Of a stretch of 64,000 bases of DNA, positions 1 through 12,344 are shown in pieces; positions within the stretch are counted from its first letter, which is position 1, and every line of letters starts with the position of its first letter. This stretch comes from Rhodamnia argentea (lineage: Eukaryota; Streptophyta; Magnoliopsida; Myrtales; Myrtaceae): positions 21,549,595 to 21,613,594 of the forward strand of contig NC_063160.1 of the NCBI RefSeq assembly GCF_020921035.1, read 5' to 3'. A program made the translations under genes and the position numbers. The notes under the pieces are model-generated. The model was not told the origin of the DNA, made no database searches, and saw only the letters and a list, made by a program, of their open reading frames with translations.

Positions 1-3000
1 TTCAATTGTAAAATTGAAAGGATTAGTACTAAATCGGTAAAAATGTAATAGTTTAAGTTTTTTCATCACAATTTTCCCTCACTCAAAATTGCTCTCCACG
101 AGCCTATAGCCTATCTCATTTTTATCGAATCTTACGTTTTACAGAGGAAACAAATATTCGACCGAAAAAAAGAAAAAAAGAAAAAAAACCTCCCATGAAT
201 ACAAGCCAAAGCCCGTCCACGAAAATTAGGTAAGACTCCACCAACATGACAACAGACATGACCCCAAATGTTATTTCTAAGAAGGAGACGCTATGCATAT
301 CGATCGTCTGGTACAAGGAAAGTGGATGGGGAATGAGGAGGGGAGCTTTTATTATGATCCCGGAGCATGTGAGAGCCACACACATAGATTAGATCCTATG
401 AAACTAGATTAGATGCTGCTCAAATACTTGCTCCCCCTTAGGATTTACCATCCGACTGCTTAGATTAATCATGGGATGTTAGCATGCCCCCATCAATCAT
501 ATGTTTTATATATTTTGTACTTATGTTTCTGGTACATGTATGGCAACTCCAATTCAAATTAGAAAATTCCTTGTCTCTCTCTCTCTCTTTTTCTCTTTGA
601 TTGTGTTGGAGTGTTGTGGGGGGAATGGGATGGTGCCATTAGAAAAGAGGGTATACCTACCCTTTTTGGTACAGGTACCATCAATTTAGGAGGATCATTC
701 AATAATCCCCCACCCCCCCACTCCCGAAATTTATGCTTTGTTTGGGACAGGGGTTAAGATAGAGAGAGAGAGAGAGAGAAGCAAATCACGGGCGAGTGAA
801 GAAAATCTTGTACCATCCCTCCAATTCACTCTCATTAAATAAAAAAAGAAATCAAATTTCGTTCGAAAGTTTTCCAATTAAAAATTCGTGCTTGCCAATG
901 TTTAATATGCTTGTACGAGTGTGCGCCGCATTGGAATTTTCTTTTTCTTCTCTCATCTTGAGTTACGTTCACACGTACGATGTTAGTTTTGAGAAAAAAA
1001 AAAAAAAGTTACCCTCCATGACATGACGGTCGTTCTCTATCTATCTTTCGTGGAATCCTAAGATAAGACGGGGAAGCAAATCGATGAATATAGTAATTCC
1101 CACGTCTGGTTTGTCAAAGAGAAGGGAAATGGGAATCCGAGAAAATGTATGTTAAACGTAAGATATGCCTAACAAGATAAGTGTGAGAGGAAATCCCTCG
1201 AGACTACCAAAGGAATTGTTGCTCTAGCCATTAAAATGCCCATTCTCTTTTTAAAGAGCGTACCAAAAAAACCCAAAGCTGGAAAGATTACCCTGTCTCT
1301 TTTTTTTTTCTTTTTTTTTCATTCTTGACCATTAAACAGTCGTAAGATCTTATTTGGCACTTAACGGGCATCTTTTTCAATAAACGATGTGCTTAGACAA
1401 GAACGGCAAATCATACACAATACGGAAATTGATAGCACGTTGTCTCTTCTTCTTCCAAATCCAAAAGAACTTATGTCGATCGGGGTCGAAACCAAAACTG
1501 AAAAACCCTAAGCTTCCAATTGGCCAGGGTTTCAGCCACCTTACTAGCTCAAAATAATTCCTTAGGTTCAAAGGTCATATCAAAAGCATGGAATGTCAAG
1601 TAAAGGCATACAAGTTTATCATGCACGAGTCAGTCTTTTCTCAACCATAAAGAGGAGAGATTAGATGCACGATACGACATATGCAAGCTCGGAAGAAGGG
1701 GCCATGAATACTTTGAGTGGACACATGTAATCTCCTACCAAACACAGGCAGATGATCCATCAGATCTTAGGCAACTCGCCTTAATAATTGGACAATTGAA
1801 GGGCCATTACAATTAGTTAAAGGTGGGGATCAAGATCCAGAATAGGGAGGAAGTACGTAAGAGACGGGTCCCGCCACCGTCACCACCATTAGGGTTTTTC
1901 ACTTTCCTTCAATTTCTTGCATGTGATGTTTGGTTGGAGTCGATCCATTAGAACTGTCGAGGCAGAGCCAGAGCAATAATTACCTCTTGCTCCCACAATT
2001 TTTCTTAAGAAAGAGAAAAATATCCTGTGGAAGCTTCCAAAATCTCTACCTAACACCTTTGAAAAATAATTTATCGAACGTATTTGATTAATATATAGTG
2101 AGTGAGGTGAGATGGTGAAAAGAGCCGGTCCCTTTTCCAATATGGGAAGCCACAAGGACCATCTCATCTTTGGATCTTTTCATCGAAGTAGCCACCCACA
2201 CTCCATGTGTCCCTTTTCGATCTCCCATGCCTTCTGAATTATCAATTCAAAATCGAGATATTGTGATGTGATTTACACTCCCCATCGATAAAAAAGCACG
2301 GGATCCTTCGTAGGAGTCACGAGGCTTTTATAATTTAAGTTTGTATTTTATTAGTAGTTTGTGCTTGAGTCTATGAACAGCTATTGTTATACATACTCTT
2401 TTTTAACCGAATGATGTAAAAGAGAGATATAATGTGCTAATTCTAATAGAATGTCCTATTAAATGTAGCTCTAGTTTAAGGATCAACCGGGATAAATCTT
2501 GCGTCTCGATTTCTCTTTCTCGCTTTTACTACTCTATTTCGTTGAGGTTGTGTGCCGAATTCTAACAAGACCGGCTCTCTTTTTTTTTCCCCCTTTCTTT
2601 GTTGGGTGATATTTTGATTTTTTTTTTAATCATATTGGGTGCCTCTCTTGGCTTGCAATTTGGGCATCTAGGTCTTAGGTCTTTATATATATATTAATTA
2701 CGGCATATGGTTTGGTAGGCGCATCGCTCATTGTATGCTGCCTTTATGAAGCCATTCGATGACAGGACGAGTCAATGCGATCGGACCCCCGGAGGCATGT
2801 CACCCCCACAGGTTTTAAGTGCTGGTGGTTTGCCATTAAATCGAGAGATGGAGCTGTGGCACCTTGACCTAAGAAATAAGTGTTGCTGTCGAAATACGAA
2901 AGCTTTTAGAGATTTTATGGAGTCAAAGCATGTGGACTCGCCTTTTTGGCTAAGAAAACATAGGTGAGGGTTGGAAGTTTCGAGCTTACAGAGTAAAGGC

Positions 3001-4697
3001 AAGCTATTAAAGGGAGCTGTGGGTGTATGGTCTAATGGAGAAGGGTTTCATCAGTCTCTCAAGATATCCACGAGCAAGTCGGATCGACGGAGTAAATGAA
3101 GATGCAGCCCCTAATTCCACGAAATCGTATTGCCGGGGTAAAGATCGGACGTGTGTGTGAGGAGTACGGGACCGATATAGGTTAGATTTCCTGCACTAAT
3201 AAGCAGATACAATCCCGTCACGTTTGAGCCACCTTAAGCTTCCCCGTTCTTAGTCCATACCGATTTATTAATACAATTTGTTGTTAAAAATAAGATTATG
3301 TACTCAATCGTGACAATGTTTAAGCGTCGTATATGAGATAATTACATATCTCTCTCATGCACACTCTCATTAATTCAGGAATTGGAAGTCCTAAAACTCA
3401 TCATAAACGTATAGTAAAGTTCTAAAGCTGGTCACAAAACCGGAATAGATTCCTAAAAATTTCATAAAGCGCAAACGAGTCCTAAGACTCATCACGAAAA
3501 TGCAATCGAGTTCCGAAACTTTCAAATACCGCAACCAACGATCGATCGCGGTGGCGTGAGCTCTTTATCAATCCCTTTGAAACAATTTTTGCTCGCTCAA
3601 CGTGACGTTTGAAGTGAAGTTTCGCGATAGAGAAGCCGATCCGACTTTCCAAGCGCACAATTTAATCGTGCGTTATATTTCTCGCGACATCTACGCGAAA
3701 ATAGAAAGGAGGAAGTATGCACAAAAGAAGACAAGGTGGTAGTTGTTCACAGAAGACAGAACAGACAATAAATGTTTTTGGGTTGGTAGAAATATGGTGC
3801 ACTTGCACTAGGGACCGTTCGCAGTTGTTTAGTTCCTTCACGCCTTTTGTATATACACATGTTAATGTCATAAGGTTAAATAGCCCCTTTCTTTTCTTTT
3901 GTTTTTTTTTTTGTGTGTGCTTCTGTTGTGATGCTATTGATAGGTCACCCACCACCCCATCCCCTCTTCTTATCTCCTCCTCTCACGGCTTATCCATTTC
4001 CTCCATATATCGATATCAACTTTGTTTGTTATCGTTTCTTTTTTTTCTTTTTTTTTTGTCCCCTCTCTCAAAAGGACCAAAAAAAAAAACCCTCCAAAAA
4101 ATTCTGAAAAATTAGGAGAAAAAACCATTTTTTTTTTAATATCTCAAGGTATGAAAGGCTTAGGAAGAGAGGGCTTCTTCACTTCATGAAAGACTAATGG
4201 ATGCTCGAAGGGATAACTTTGGTACTAACAAGGTGTACATCTATGTAGATTTCCAAATGTACGTGGCGCATAATTGACATGCTAAATAAATTTAAGACAG
4301 CACTTATAAATCTTCCTAGTACTCGCACACGAGTTTTCATATGCATGGAGTATATACGCATGTGATGGAATTAGAAATGGGTCTTTTTGAAAGATCCTTC
4401 CATTTCCAGGCAAACCCTTTCTGAAATTCCGACCCATCGAGAACCGTAAGTCAAGTAGGCAAAACCCGATCAGGATGAAGTGCCGGCAATGGCTATCTGT
4501 GCTAATTTGAATTTTTAAGTATATAGAAAACTACGCACTACATTAATCATTACAAATTAGACCCCCAAAGAGAAGAAGCAACAAAAGAGAAACCCCGGAG
4601 AGATTATGGACTAATAGGCAAAATCTCTTTCTCATCTCTCTTTGTAAAACCTGCTCGGACATCCAAAAACCACCCCACTGGAACGAGTCTTAAGGCT
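1..4697. other. gene-free spacer upstream of the window's first gene
   Basis: I recognise no gene here. The stretch is AT-rich with many homopolymer runs, a short GA run near 760-780 and T-rich runs near 1,300, 2,580, 3,900 and 4,040. Open frames are short and show no family motifs. About 3,385-3,540 resembles the short repeated units described at 62,745-63,025. The part below 4,690 is the 3' flank of the minus-strand MYB gene. Confidence 0.6.
3385..3540. repeat. array of diverged short units of a dispersed repeat family
   Basis: Units of about 35 bp recur, each with a 'CCTAAAACT..CATCACGAAAATGCAATCGAG'-like core: a 'TCCTAAAACT/TTCTAAAGCT/TCCTAAGACT' block, then 'CATCACGAAAA' or similar, then a '..CAA(T)CGAGT' block. 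The same words appear in the inverted arms at 62,745-63,025, so this is probably an older, more GC-rich copy of that family. No terminal inverted repeat or target duplication was found here. Confidence 0.4.
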
Positions 4698-5697
4698 TCA
4701 TTTCATCTCCAGAGTTCTGAAATCCAGGACGCTGGTCTTCAACCCCAAGAAGTTGTAGCCGCCATGGACGCTGCTTCCCCCGCTCGCTCCTCTCCTGCAA
4801 CTGCACTCCTTGCTGTCCTGCAACCCCAGGCTGCAGGCAAAGCAGTGGTTTCTCTCGACCATTCCCATGGGCGCATCAGGCTGGTGGTGCTGCGGCTGAT
4901 AAGGAGGGCTTATTCTGAGCTCAAGATTCAAGTCTGGACACCTTTCTTGAACCGTTGCTGGTGTTGTCGTCGTCGTCGTCATCGTTGTCGGTGGGTTGTT
5001 CTCCTTCTTGTAGCCGAGCGCGGCGGAGATGGCGTCGTCTAGCGGCTCTTGTTTCGACGGAGTGGCTGCGAACGAGATGGTGGTTGTGTCTTGCGCGGTC
5101 TCGCTCAATGGCCTGTGCGTCGCCGGATCGATCCCTCGGTTCAAGAGCTTCCTCCTTATGTGCGTGTTCCAATAGTTCTTTATCTCGTTGTCCGTCCTCC
5201 CGGGCAATCTCCCGGCAATCAAAGACCACCTGCGGGAATATAAAGTAAAAACCCATTTGACTCAACCTAATCTGAAGTTAAAAAAAAAAAAACAATTTAA
5301 GCTTTGAGAACATTTAGTTAAGGAACCCAGATTAGGAGACATGTCAGGGTAATCATTCTCCTGATTCTCGTTTCTTGTGTTACTACATGATCGGGATATA
5401 TTACGCATCGGGCTTGTTCTTGCAATCCACTTACTTGTTACCAAGAAGGCTGTGGAGTTTGATGATGAGCTCATCCTCTTCATCGGTGAAGTTGCCGCGC
5501 TTGAGGTCAGGCCTCAGGTAATTGATCCAGCGGAGGCGGCAGCTCTTGCCGCAGCGGAGGAGGCCCGCCGCCTTCGGGAGCGACCGCCAGCAGCCCTCGC
5601 CATGGGCCCTGATGTAGGCGATAAGCCTCTCGTCCTCTTCCTTGGTCCATGCGCCTTTGTTCGTGTGAGCCTTCTCACAGCAAGGCGATCTTCCCAT
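4698..5697 (-). CDS. MYB4: R2R3-MYB transcriptional repressor, subgroup 4 (MYB4/MYB308/EgMYB1 type)
   Basis: Two coding exons, 5697-5435 and 5229-4698, give 264 residues; the split falls within the AAG codon before the R3 tryptophan. The N-terminus [18 protein letters not shown] starts the R2 repeat (about 13-63) and R3 follows (about 66-114). The bHLH-binding signature (DEL..K...L......L...R) lies in R3. After it come the GIDPATHR motif (120-127), a threonine run (169-177), the EAR-type repressor core LNLEL (188-192), a C-x2-C-x9-C-x1-C zinc-finger-like cluster (C217, C220, C230, C232) and the terminal [10 protein letters not shown] block. These are the C1-C4 hallmarks of subgroup 4. Known members repress phenylpropanoid and lignin genes such as C4H and CCR in the nucleus. 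It is intact; the exact orthologue name is inferred. It stands alone, with a TATA box about 110 bp upstream of the ATG. Confidence 0.93.
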
Positions 5698-5804
5698 GTC
5701 TCAGTACACCAGAGAAGCTGGAAAGAAAAACAAGAAAAAGCGAGAGAATCTTTCCCTCCCCCAAGTGCTATGAGCTCAAGCTGTTCTAGCTCCAACTACT
5801 GTTC

Positions 5805-5813
5805 TTATATATA
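5805..5813 (-). promoter_or_regulatory. TATA box of the MYB gene
   Basis: The minus strand reads TATATATAA here, 108 bp upstream of the MYB ATG. A start site 25-30 bp downstream would fall near 5,778 and leave a leader of about 80 nt. That would exclude the upstream out-of-frame ATG at 5,795 from the mRNA. Confidence 0.6.
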
Positions 5814-5850
5814 GCTGGGTCCTCGTGTGAGAGCTTGGGAAATCTTTTTT

Positions 5851-5995
5851 TAGAGAGAGAGAGAGAGAGAGAGGGAGAGAGGGTATTGCTTTCTTGCTGC
5901 CAAACCATTAAGGCCGGCCCTTGCGAACGCTAAAGGTGTGATTTTTATAGCATTTTGACCCGAGATCTCGATCGATCGAGAGAGAGAGAGAGAGG
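5851..5995. repeat. two GA microsatellites in the MYB upstream region
   Basis: GA runs sit at about 5,852-5,880 and 5,980-5,995, reading as CT on the gene's coding strand. They lie just upstream of the TATA box. GA/CT runs are common near plant promoters and may be bound by BPC/GAGA-binding proteins, but that role is inferred. Confidence 0.6.
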
Positions 5996-8900
5996 AATAA
6001 TAACATTAGCTTCTAGATGTGAGTTGGTGAGACAGGTTAGAGGGGGGAGTGGCTGGTGGCCTCTCTCTTATGATGATGCTTGCATCAGCAAAAGGGGGAT
6101 AAGTTAAAAAACAAAACAAAACAAAACAATACTTCATATGTTGTTGTATTAAACTAGACAGAGGGGGGTAAACTTCAGGTGGGTATGATTAAATTATGTC
6201 AGTTAACTCTCAAAATCTTCCCCCAACACACTACACAGTACTAGAATATAAAGTGCAGATTATTATTATTCTCATTTGTAGTGTTGTTGGAACTAACACC
6301 AATCTGGGTTTTTTTTTTCATTTATATGAAAGTCCAGCTAGGTCCACAATAATGGCGTTCGTATGACCAGTTGGTCCGGGGATGTAAAAAGCTCTTTGCT
6401 AGGGTTATGGCATATACTCGTATGGAGGAGACCAAAGTCAAAAGCATGAACCCCAAAAGAAGGTGACGGAATTTGAAACCCTCCAGAAATGCTTAGCTAG
6501 GTTTAACTCAGATGTAGGTTATTACTTGGTTTTGCCAATATACCTATATTTGGAAATACTTGTTCATTATAACAAGAGTTAACCATTTGTTTCCTAGTGT
6601 GCTGATTTAGGGTTTATTTCCCGAAAGCGGATTTTGTTATCAAGTCATTAAACTTTGATTACAGTCATATGATATAACGAGCTTCAGAAAGAACAAAAAA
6701 AAAAAAAAAGAATTCGACGTTTGCATTGGATATGACGTCAAATTCACATGGCCACCAATAACATTCCCGCGGAAAATGGGCCATGCATCGAAACACGGCG
6801 TATGAAAATTCGAGATATCTGAGCGACGGCTATAATGGAAATTCAGTGGCCCGATCACAATCTACTTAAATCCGGTGATTACAGGTAAATTTTATCTCGT
6901 TCCGAGTGCAAATGTGCGAATACTTATATGTGACTTACATGACAAGAGAAACAACTCGCTAGAAGGGGGAAAAAAACAAAGAAGAAGAAGGAAAAAACAA
7001 CTGGGGGGGGTGGCCCTAGGCCGATGGATTTTCCAAGAAGAGTAAGTTGATGGGGAATGGGCATAATGGAGAAGAAGGAGAAGAAACAGAAGTAGTGGTT
7101 TGTCCATTCTTGTCCATAAGTAAAAACATGGTAGTTGTGCTTCTTTATTCTACTACTGGTATTCTCTCCCAAGTGCACATGAGAGAGAGAGAGAGAGAGG
7201 TGCTTCTAGAAGGTGGGGGGATGGTGTGGGAGGTTGGGTACGAGGCAGAGGATGATGTAAGAAAGAAAAAATAGAAAGAGGTGAAGGAATAGTGTTGTTG
7301 TGGTTGTGGTTGTATGTGGGCTTTGGTTCACCTTCCACTGCCCCCCTCCCCTCCTAACCTTGCGGTTCAAGTTTAGGCCCGAGTGTTTGAGTTTTTACAG
7401 GATTGGAGGGCAAAGCCAAAATTACTATCTCCCTCGAAATTGCTACCACCACACATCCCTCCCTTCTCTCTTTCCGTGTTAGGATGCAGGTCCGAGCTAC
7501 GTCAGAGAAATACCACGTCGAAGAATTTGTGTGGTGTGGACGATTCATATATCATGGTTGGCCTATAACTTATTGACTTAAACTTTTGAATGAATATAGG
7601 TACAATTTGATATATTGACGGGCTTAGACTTGAACTTCATTTTGGATTATCTCTCCAGACGAAAGTTATCGGGCTTCTATTGCGTGTCCCTTAACGCTTT
7701 TCGAATTTATTATATAAAACCCAGCAACTCCCCTGAGTTCATAAGAAAGTGCTATGAATCGGTTGACAAGAAGCTCCTCTTATGCCTAGTACCAGCTAAG
7801 ACGTATGGGCAGTTCTCTAATGATGATTCATTATGCCTATGACGCTCGCATTAAAAGGTTCAGTAAGCCTACCTCTTCCAATCCCACCAAAGTGGGTAGC
7901 GTTGGGTGCAATTATTCCGTGGGCGAAGATCTTGAAAGCTTCGCTTGCCATATGATTTTACCTACCTCCCTTGTTTTACCCCAAATCCCTCGCTGTCCCC
8001 AACCCTATCCACACATTTCTTTTTTCCTTTTTTTTAACATGGACCGACCCCACGGTCGTAATTCCGCCAAATCCTATCCGATTCAATCCGGGTTCGCTCC
8101 GAAGAAGACCTAACCTACATTGCGGGCAATGCGAACGTGGCACATACGCACGTAGGAAATGGGGATTACGGTAGGTGTTTTACTATAACAAGCGGTTTTA
8201 TCCACTGACCATGTTCCCAAAGTCAATTTGATGGGCTGAAGCCGATCGGAAAGCAGTGAGTGACCTTGCCAAGGTTCTTTACGTGTTCCTCCCTAGGATT
8301 CACTTCCTCTTCTATAGTCTCATCAAGTTATCCCTAATATTGTCGAAACTCGGTTCTCATGGCCACAAGTTATGTTGGGTCTCACCGGCAGATCAGGAAA
8401 AAAAAAAACACGCACGCACGCACTCAACCGGGGTGCCACATATGGGGGGCACAGGTCCAACCGCATTGGATCGGATTACCGATCTACGCCGGAGAAATTA
8501 GTCACGACCGTTGTTAATTTGCTTGAACGTAGTATTAACCCATTTAAGGACTCGACATTTTCAAAAGTAACAACCCGTTTAAGGATTCATGGCGCTAGCC
8601 CAGGATTTGGCAAGAGAAAATTTTTTTGGGAAGCAACATGACGAGGTCCAGCTCACAAACACGTGGTGACGGTGGGGGATCATGTGCTTAGGTGCAAAAC
8701 GAATTTCTTAACGTGCGAGACAAACAACTGAGGCTCCTGGAACTAATGGCAAAGCATTGCTAATAACACTGTCCTGAAAAGCCTTCCACCTACCTTCTTT
8801 TGTGGGGATTGGGTTGATTTGTTGCCCACACGTATAGTCCTGTGTGGTAGTCCCAGAACCAACCTAAAAGTAAATGCCTTTTAGCTCAAGGTCTGTTTTC

Positions 8901-9650
8901 AAGGACCCACGACAACATGGGTTGGAGAATTCCCGCAGGGGGGGGGAGGGGGTTGGGGATGACAGGAACGAGATGGATGATTGGAGGTTTCATTGCCACA
9001 AGAGAATCGTTTTGGCAGATTTGAGGTTTATCGAAATTTCGGTCTTCTGCCAAACTCGGTGTCTTGCTCTCTGCGTGTCGTGAGTGTCGTGTGGTGGAGT
9101 GCGCCTCTTGCTCAAGGGTTTGAGATTTGGATTTCTCGTTCGTGAAAGCGAGCAGGGTTTTGGCGTCGCCGTTACACCGCACCACCCACCCACAATGTCC
9201 CGGCTGACCCGAATAAAGACGCGGCAGCTGATGGCTTCACATCTAGTCTAACGAAATGGAGGACATACTAGCTCGGGACAATTGTGTATGTGAATTCCTC
9301 TGTGTTTGGTACTCACACAAGGATTGCGGCAATGAGTTTCGACGCTCTAAAACATCCGGCGAAACAGAAGTTCAGCGGTTAGACTCCGGAAATGAGAATC
9401 CTTAAACAAGAGTCACCCTTTCATTGCCTATTGTTTCGGTGATGGTGGGAATGGATTAGGCTGGGGGCTCTGTGAATTAAATTGAAAACCAAATGCGCAG
9501 GCTCATAACGGCGATCTTAAACTCTTGAGCATGACATGTTAACAGCTATCATGGGGTAAAAATGAAGCTGCAAATCAAATTCTGCCAAAACATGCGCACA
9601 CAATACCTTGGCGCTTGAAGTTATCGATAGCTATCTAGTACAAAGCTTTC
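5996..9650. other. gene-free region between MYB and the DUF1640 relic
   Basis: I see no gene. The proximal part is the MYB upstream region. Simple repeats include an AAAAC pentamer run near 6,108-6,128, a GA run at 7,181-7,200 and a G-run near 8,938-8,950. Several open frames of 60-100 codons lack motifs and overlap one another on both strands. Confidence 0.55.
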
Positions 9651-9674
9651 CAAATACTAGCAAAACATCTCCCA

Positions 9675-9905
9675 CATGTAATCCCAACTCAAAGCAGCAG
9701 GTCGTTTACTAACCAACTGGAATGGTAGTATCGCATTACAAAAGATGTGCTGAAAATGAGGTTAGATTTTTCTTGTGACTTCCTACGAGTTCGCTGGCAT
9801 GTTCTGCCCAAGCACCAGCAATGCCCCAGCTACTATTGTGGATTAAAAGATACGGGCCGTTGTGCTCTAAGCTAACAACGTACAAAAGCAATGGAAAAGC
9901 GGTTT
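9675..9905 (-). repeat. diverged second copy of the APX 3' flank
   Basis: This block aligns with 12,345-12,490, the sequence just downstream of the APX stop codon. Shared blocks in the same order are the 15-mer TTACTAACCAACTGG, 'AGCAGCA(G/T)GT' beside it, 'AATGCCCC..CTA(C/T)TATTGTGGA', 'AGATA(C/T)GG', 'GCTAAGCT' and 'TACAAA'. The copy carries about 90 extra bases between the TTACTAACC block and the AATGCCCC block. It ends about 20 bases from the stop codon of the DUF1640 relic, much as the other copy ends at the APX stop. A partial duplication is the simplest reading. Confidence 0.75.
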
Positions 9906-9926
9906 CTAAAACTTCCAATCGCAATC

Positions 9927-10824
9927 TCAGTCAGCCACAGTTGCCACAAGCACTGTTACTGCAGCAGCAGCAGCAAGAGTGCCCAAACTGAATTTAATCG
10001 CGTCGTGTCTTGCCGCGTTGCATTTGGATATGCAGTCTAACTTCACTGCAATGATCTTCATCTCTATATCATGATGAAGTCTTCCAAATCCTGTGTTCCA
10101 ACTCACGGAGAAATCCCCCATTCTCATCATGCAAGATAGAATAACGAAATTTCTGCGTCGTATTTTCCAAAATTAGTCATGGGTAAAATTAACCTTTCGC
10201 TAAGCTCACAAAATGTGCTGCTAGCTGCTTATTGCTAAATAGACATAGCACAAAAGGAAGCAAAAGGTGCATACCAAACTCCTCTCTACTACAGACTTCA
10301 AGTCTGAAAGGTGATCATCTTGAAGTATTTGCATCTACAAAGCACATACGGAGCATACAAGTTAGAATGAAGTCTCCACACATTTGCAATCAAACAGTCG
10401 GCATGCAGAAAAAATTGACAAAACTTGTACAGATAAGATAAGGTGTTACAGTCTGCAGGTCTCCTTTAGTTGCGAAATGTTGAGCCGCGTCGTCCAAACC
10501 ATCATCAAGGACTTCAACAATCAGATCGACATATTTTGATGGACACCTTCGGCTTCTAATCTGATCACCTGCATCATGAAATAAATAAAAAATAAAAAAA
10601 ACAGCCAAGTAACTAAGAACAAAAACTATCGTAAAGCAACCATTGAGGGCTGTAATCTACTCCAACACAGCAATGCATTATTTTCTCAACGAAAACACAG
10701 AACATCAAGGGCGAAACATAAATTACCAGAGCGATGCGGCAGGCATCCCATAAGACTTCACGAGAGGTCGGGACCTCATCTCCGACTTGATTCCCCATCG
10801 AAGCAGAGGGGTCAATGCAGCCAT
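9927..10824 (-). pseudogene. frame-broken DUF1640 (FMP32/MCUR1-like) mitochondrial coiled-coil gene
   Basis: Exon-like pieces follow the DUF1640 family order. At 10,824 an ATG opens MAALTPLLRWGIKSEMRSRP.., an Arg/Ser-rich likely mitochondrial presequence. Next, after an intron with GT at about 10,726 and AG at about 10,574, comes VIRLEAEGV (family: LVKRLEAQGV), then PSKYVDLIVEVLDDGL..AAQHFATKGDLQ (family: AITEVLNDSLE..AQSFVTKAEMQ). An exon at 10,334-10,275 gives MQILQDDHLSDLKSVVERSL. A last piece ends ..NAARHDAIKFSLGTLAAAAAVTVL.. (family: AAKYDVIKYCIGTLVSISAVGLAV), with the stop at 9,927. These pieces lie in different frames: presequence, RLEAEGV and PSKYV each need another phase, and the last exon shifts again. 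The mid coiled coil is also shortened. Family members are inner-membrane proteins. A divergent gene with unusual splicing is the alternative. Confidence 0.55.
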
Positions 10825-12344
10825 CTGCAAGCTGAAGAAGAATTGGAAAGGATTGGCGGAAGAAGGTGAAGAAAGGCTCATTTCGCCCTGTTTTTAACCG
10901 AAGTAAAACTAGCGGCTCCTTTTACCAAAAGACGACTGGTTTTTCATACCGACCCTGCTCCCGACGCTGTTCTTGTTTTTGTCTTTGTTTTTTTTTTTTT
11001 TTTCATTTCGCTTTTGTTCCGGTTTGTTCTATATCCTACGGAGGTGAACAGTAGATGCACATCCACACATATATAGATGCAATGCAGACAACTAAACCGC
11101 AGAAACTGACATCCTCTGACAAGTAAAACGCAGAATCGATTCCAGTATTCAATAGCAAAACACTCGATTCGCGTAATCAGCATAACGAAGAACCGACGGC
11201 AAGCTGTTATCCCTCGGTCCAACCCGCACGATGACATCATTCTCGAAATCACCAAACACGGACTCGACACGGTTATCTCGACTAAGAACCCTCTGATCAA
11301 TCGCGTAAATGCTCGCTTGGGTTACTTACTGGTGAAGCGCTACGACAACTTGTCGTGCTTCTGCTCGGTTTAGCTCTCCCTGGACTAGTCGTGCCCCTTG
11401 AAAGGTGAGAGCAAGAGCGCCGGAGCGACCGTTATAGAGTCTGAGAAGCGAGAGGCGCGAGCGCGAGAGGGGAGGTGAGAGAGAGTGATGCCACGTTCAA
11501 TTTAGTGTTTCACCGGTCAATTGCAGTAAAGCTGCTTCCCTAGAGCCTAGAAGGAAAAAACAAAATCAGATAAAAAAAGCAAGGCATGCCGGTCTGGTTT
11601 CCACACAAAGAACCGGATCGGTTATAGAGGGTGGCTCTCAAATCTGTGAAGTCAGGAACAATCAAAAATCGATCGATCCGCCACCCGATTTAAACCAGGT
11701 AGTTTGTGCATTCCATTTTGATTTGATAGATTCGATGTTCTTTTTTCATAGTAATCTCCTTAACTCACTCACAAAATTATTTGTTTTTAAATGAGAAACA
11801 ATGTCCATTATAAAACAAATGATACTATTTAATTCTCAATCTATATAGTAAAATATTTTTACAAGAAAACGATATCATGAATTATGGATCATTTGTGAAT
11901 TTGGGATTTATTCATTTCATTTTCCAACAGTTTTTATTGTGAATTTGTCAAAAAGAAGAATGCGCGTGAACAAAAAAGCCAGCAAAAAGCTCCTCGGTGT
12001 TGAGTGAAGTATATCTAAAAATGTCAAGAAGAAAAAAAAATCAAATACCCGGAACATTCGAAAGCCGTGCTCAAATAACGGGGCTTGCTACATAACGAAT
12101 GAAGAACTGAAGTGAGAATTCGTTGAGTGCCGAGTGAAACTACCAATAGATGGAGAAAAATAAACCTGTCCATGAAAGATTTCGGATGACAAATGTACGC
12201 TTGGGAGGGTCTTTGCGGTAAGATGAATACATGAATCGCACTCTGGGAACTCGAGTGAATCGGAAGTAAGGGTCTTGCCTACACATAACCACTTGTATGC
12301 GAGCACCACGTAAAATGCATAGTACTAGGGGTTATACGTGTGTA
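10825..12344. other. spacer between the DUF1640 relic and APX
   Basis: Upstream of the relic the sequence becomes GC- and purine-rich near 11,400-11,490, which looks like an old promoter or leader region. The rest, 11,500-12,340, is AT-rich with no gene that I recognise. No exon with family similarity was found. Confidence 0.5.

Noticed and set aside
4764-5814. Plus-strand frames of 92-145 codons opposite the MYB gene
   Set aside because: They are antisense shadows of the GC-rich MYB exons; the minus strand has clear R2R3 motifs with correct splice sites.
8372-9193. Overlapping 60-99-codon frames on both strands
   Set aside because: They are mutually overlapping, lack motifs and have composition like the surrounding spacer.
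9927-10130. Reading the Ala-rich tail ..TLAAAAAVTVLVATVAD as a second APX C-terminal membrane anchor
   Set aside because: The preceding residues (ARHDAIKFSLGTL) match the DUF1640 C-terminus, and the DNA does not align with the last APX exon; only the downstream flank matches APX.
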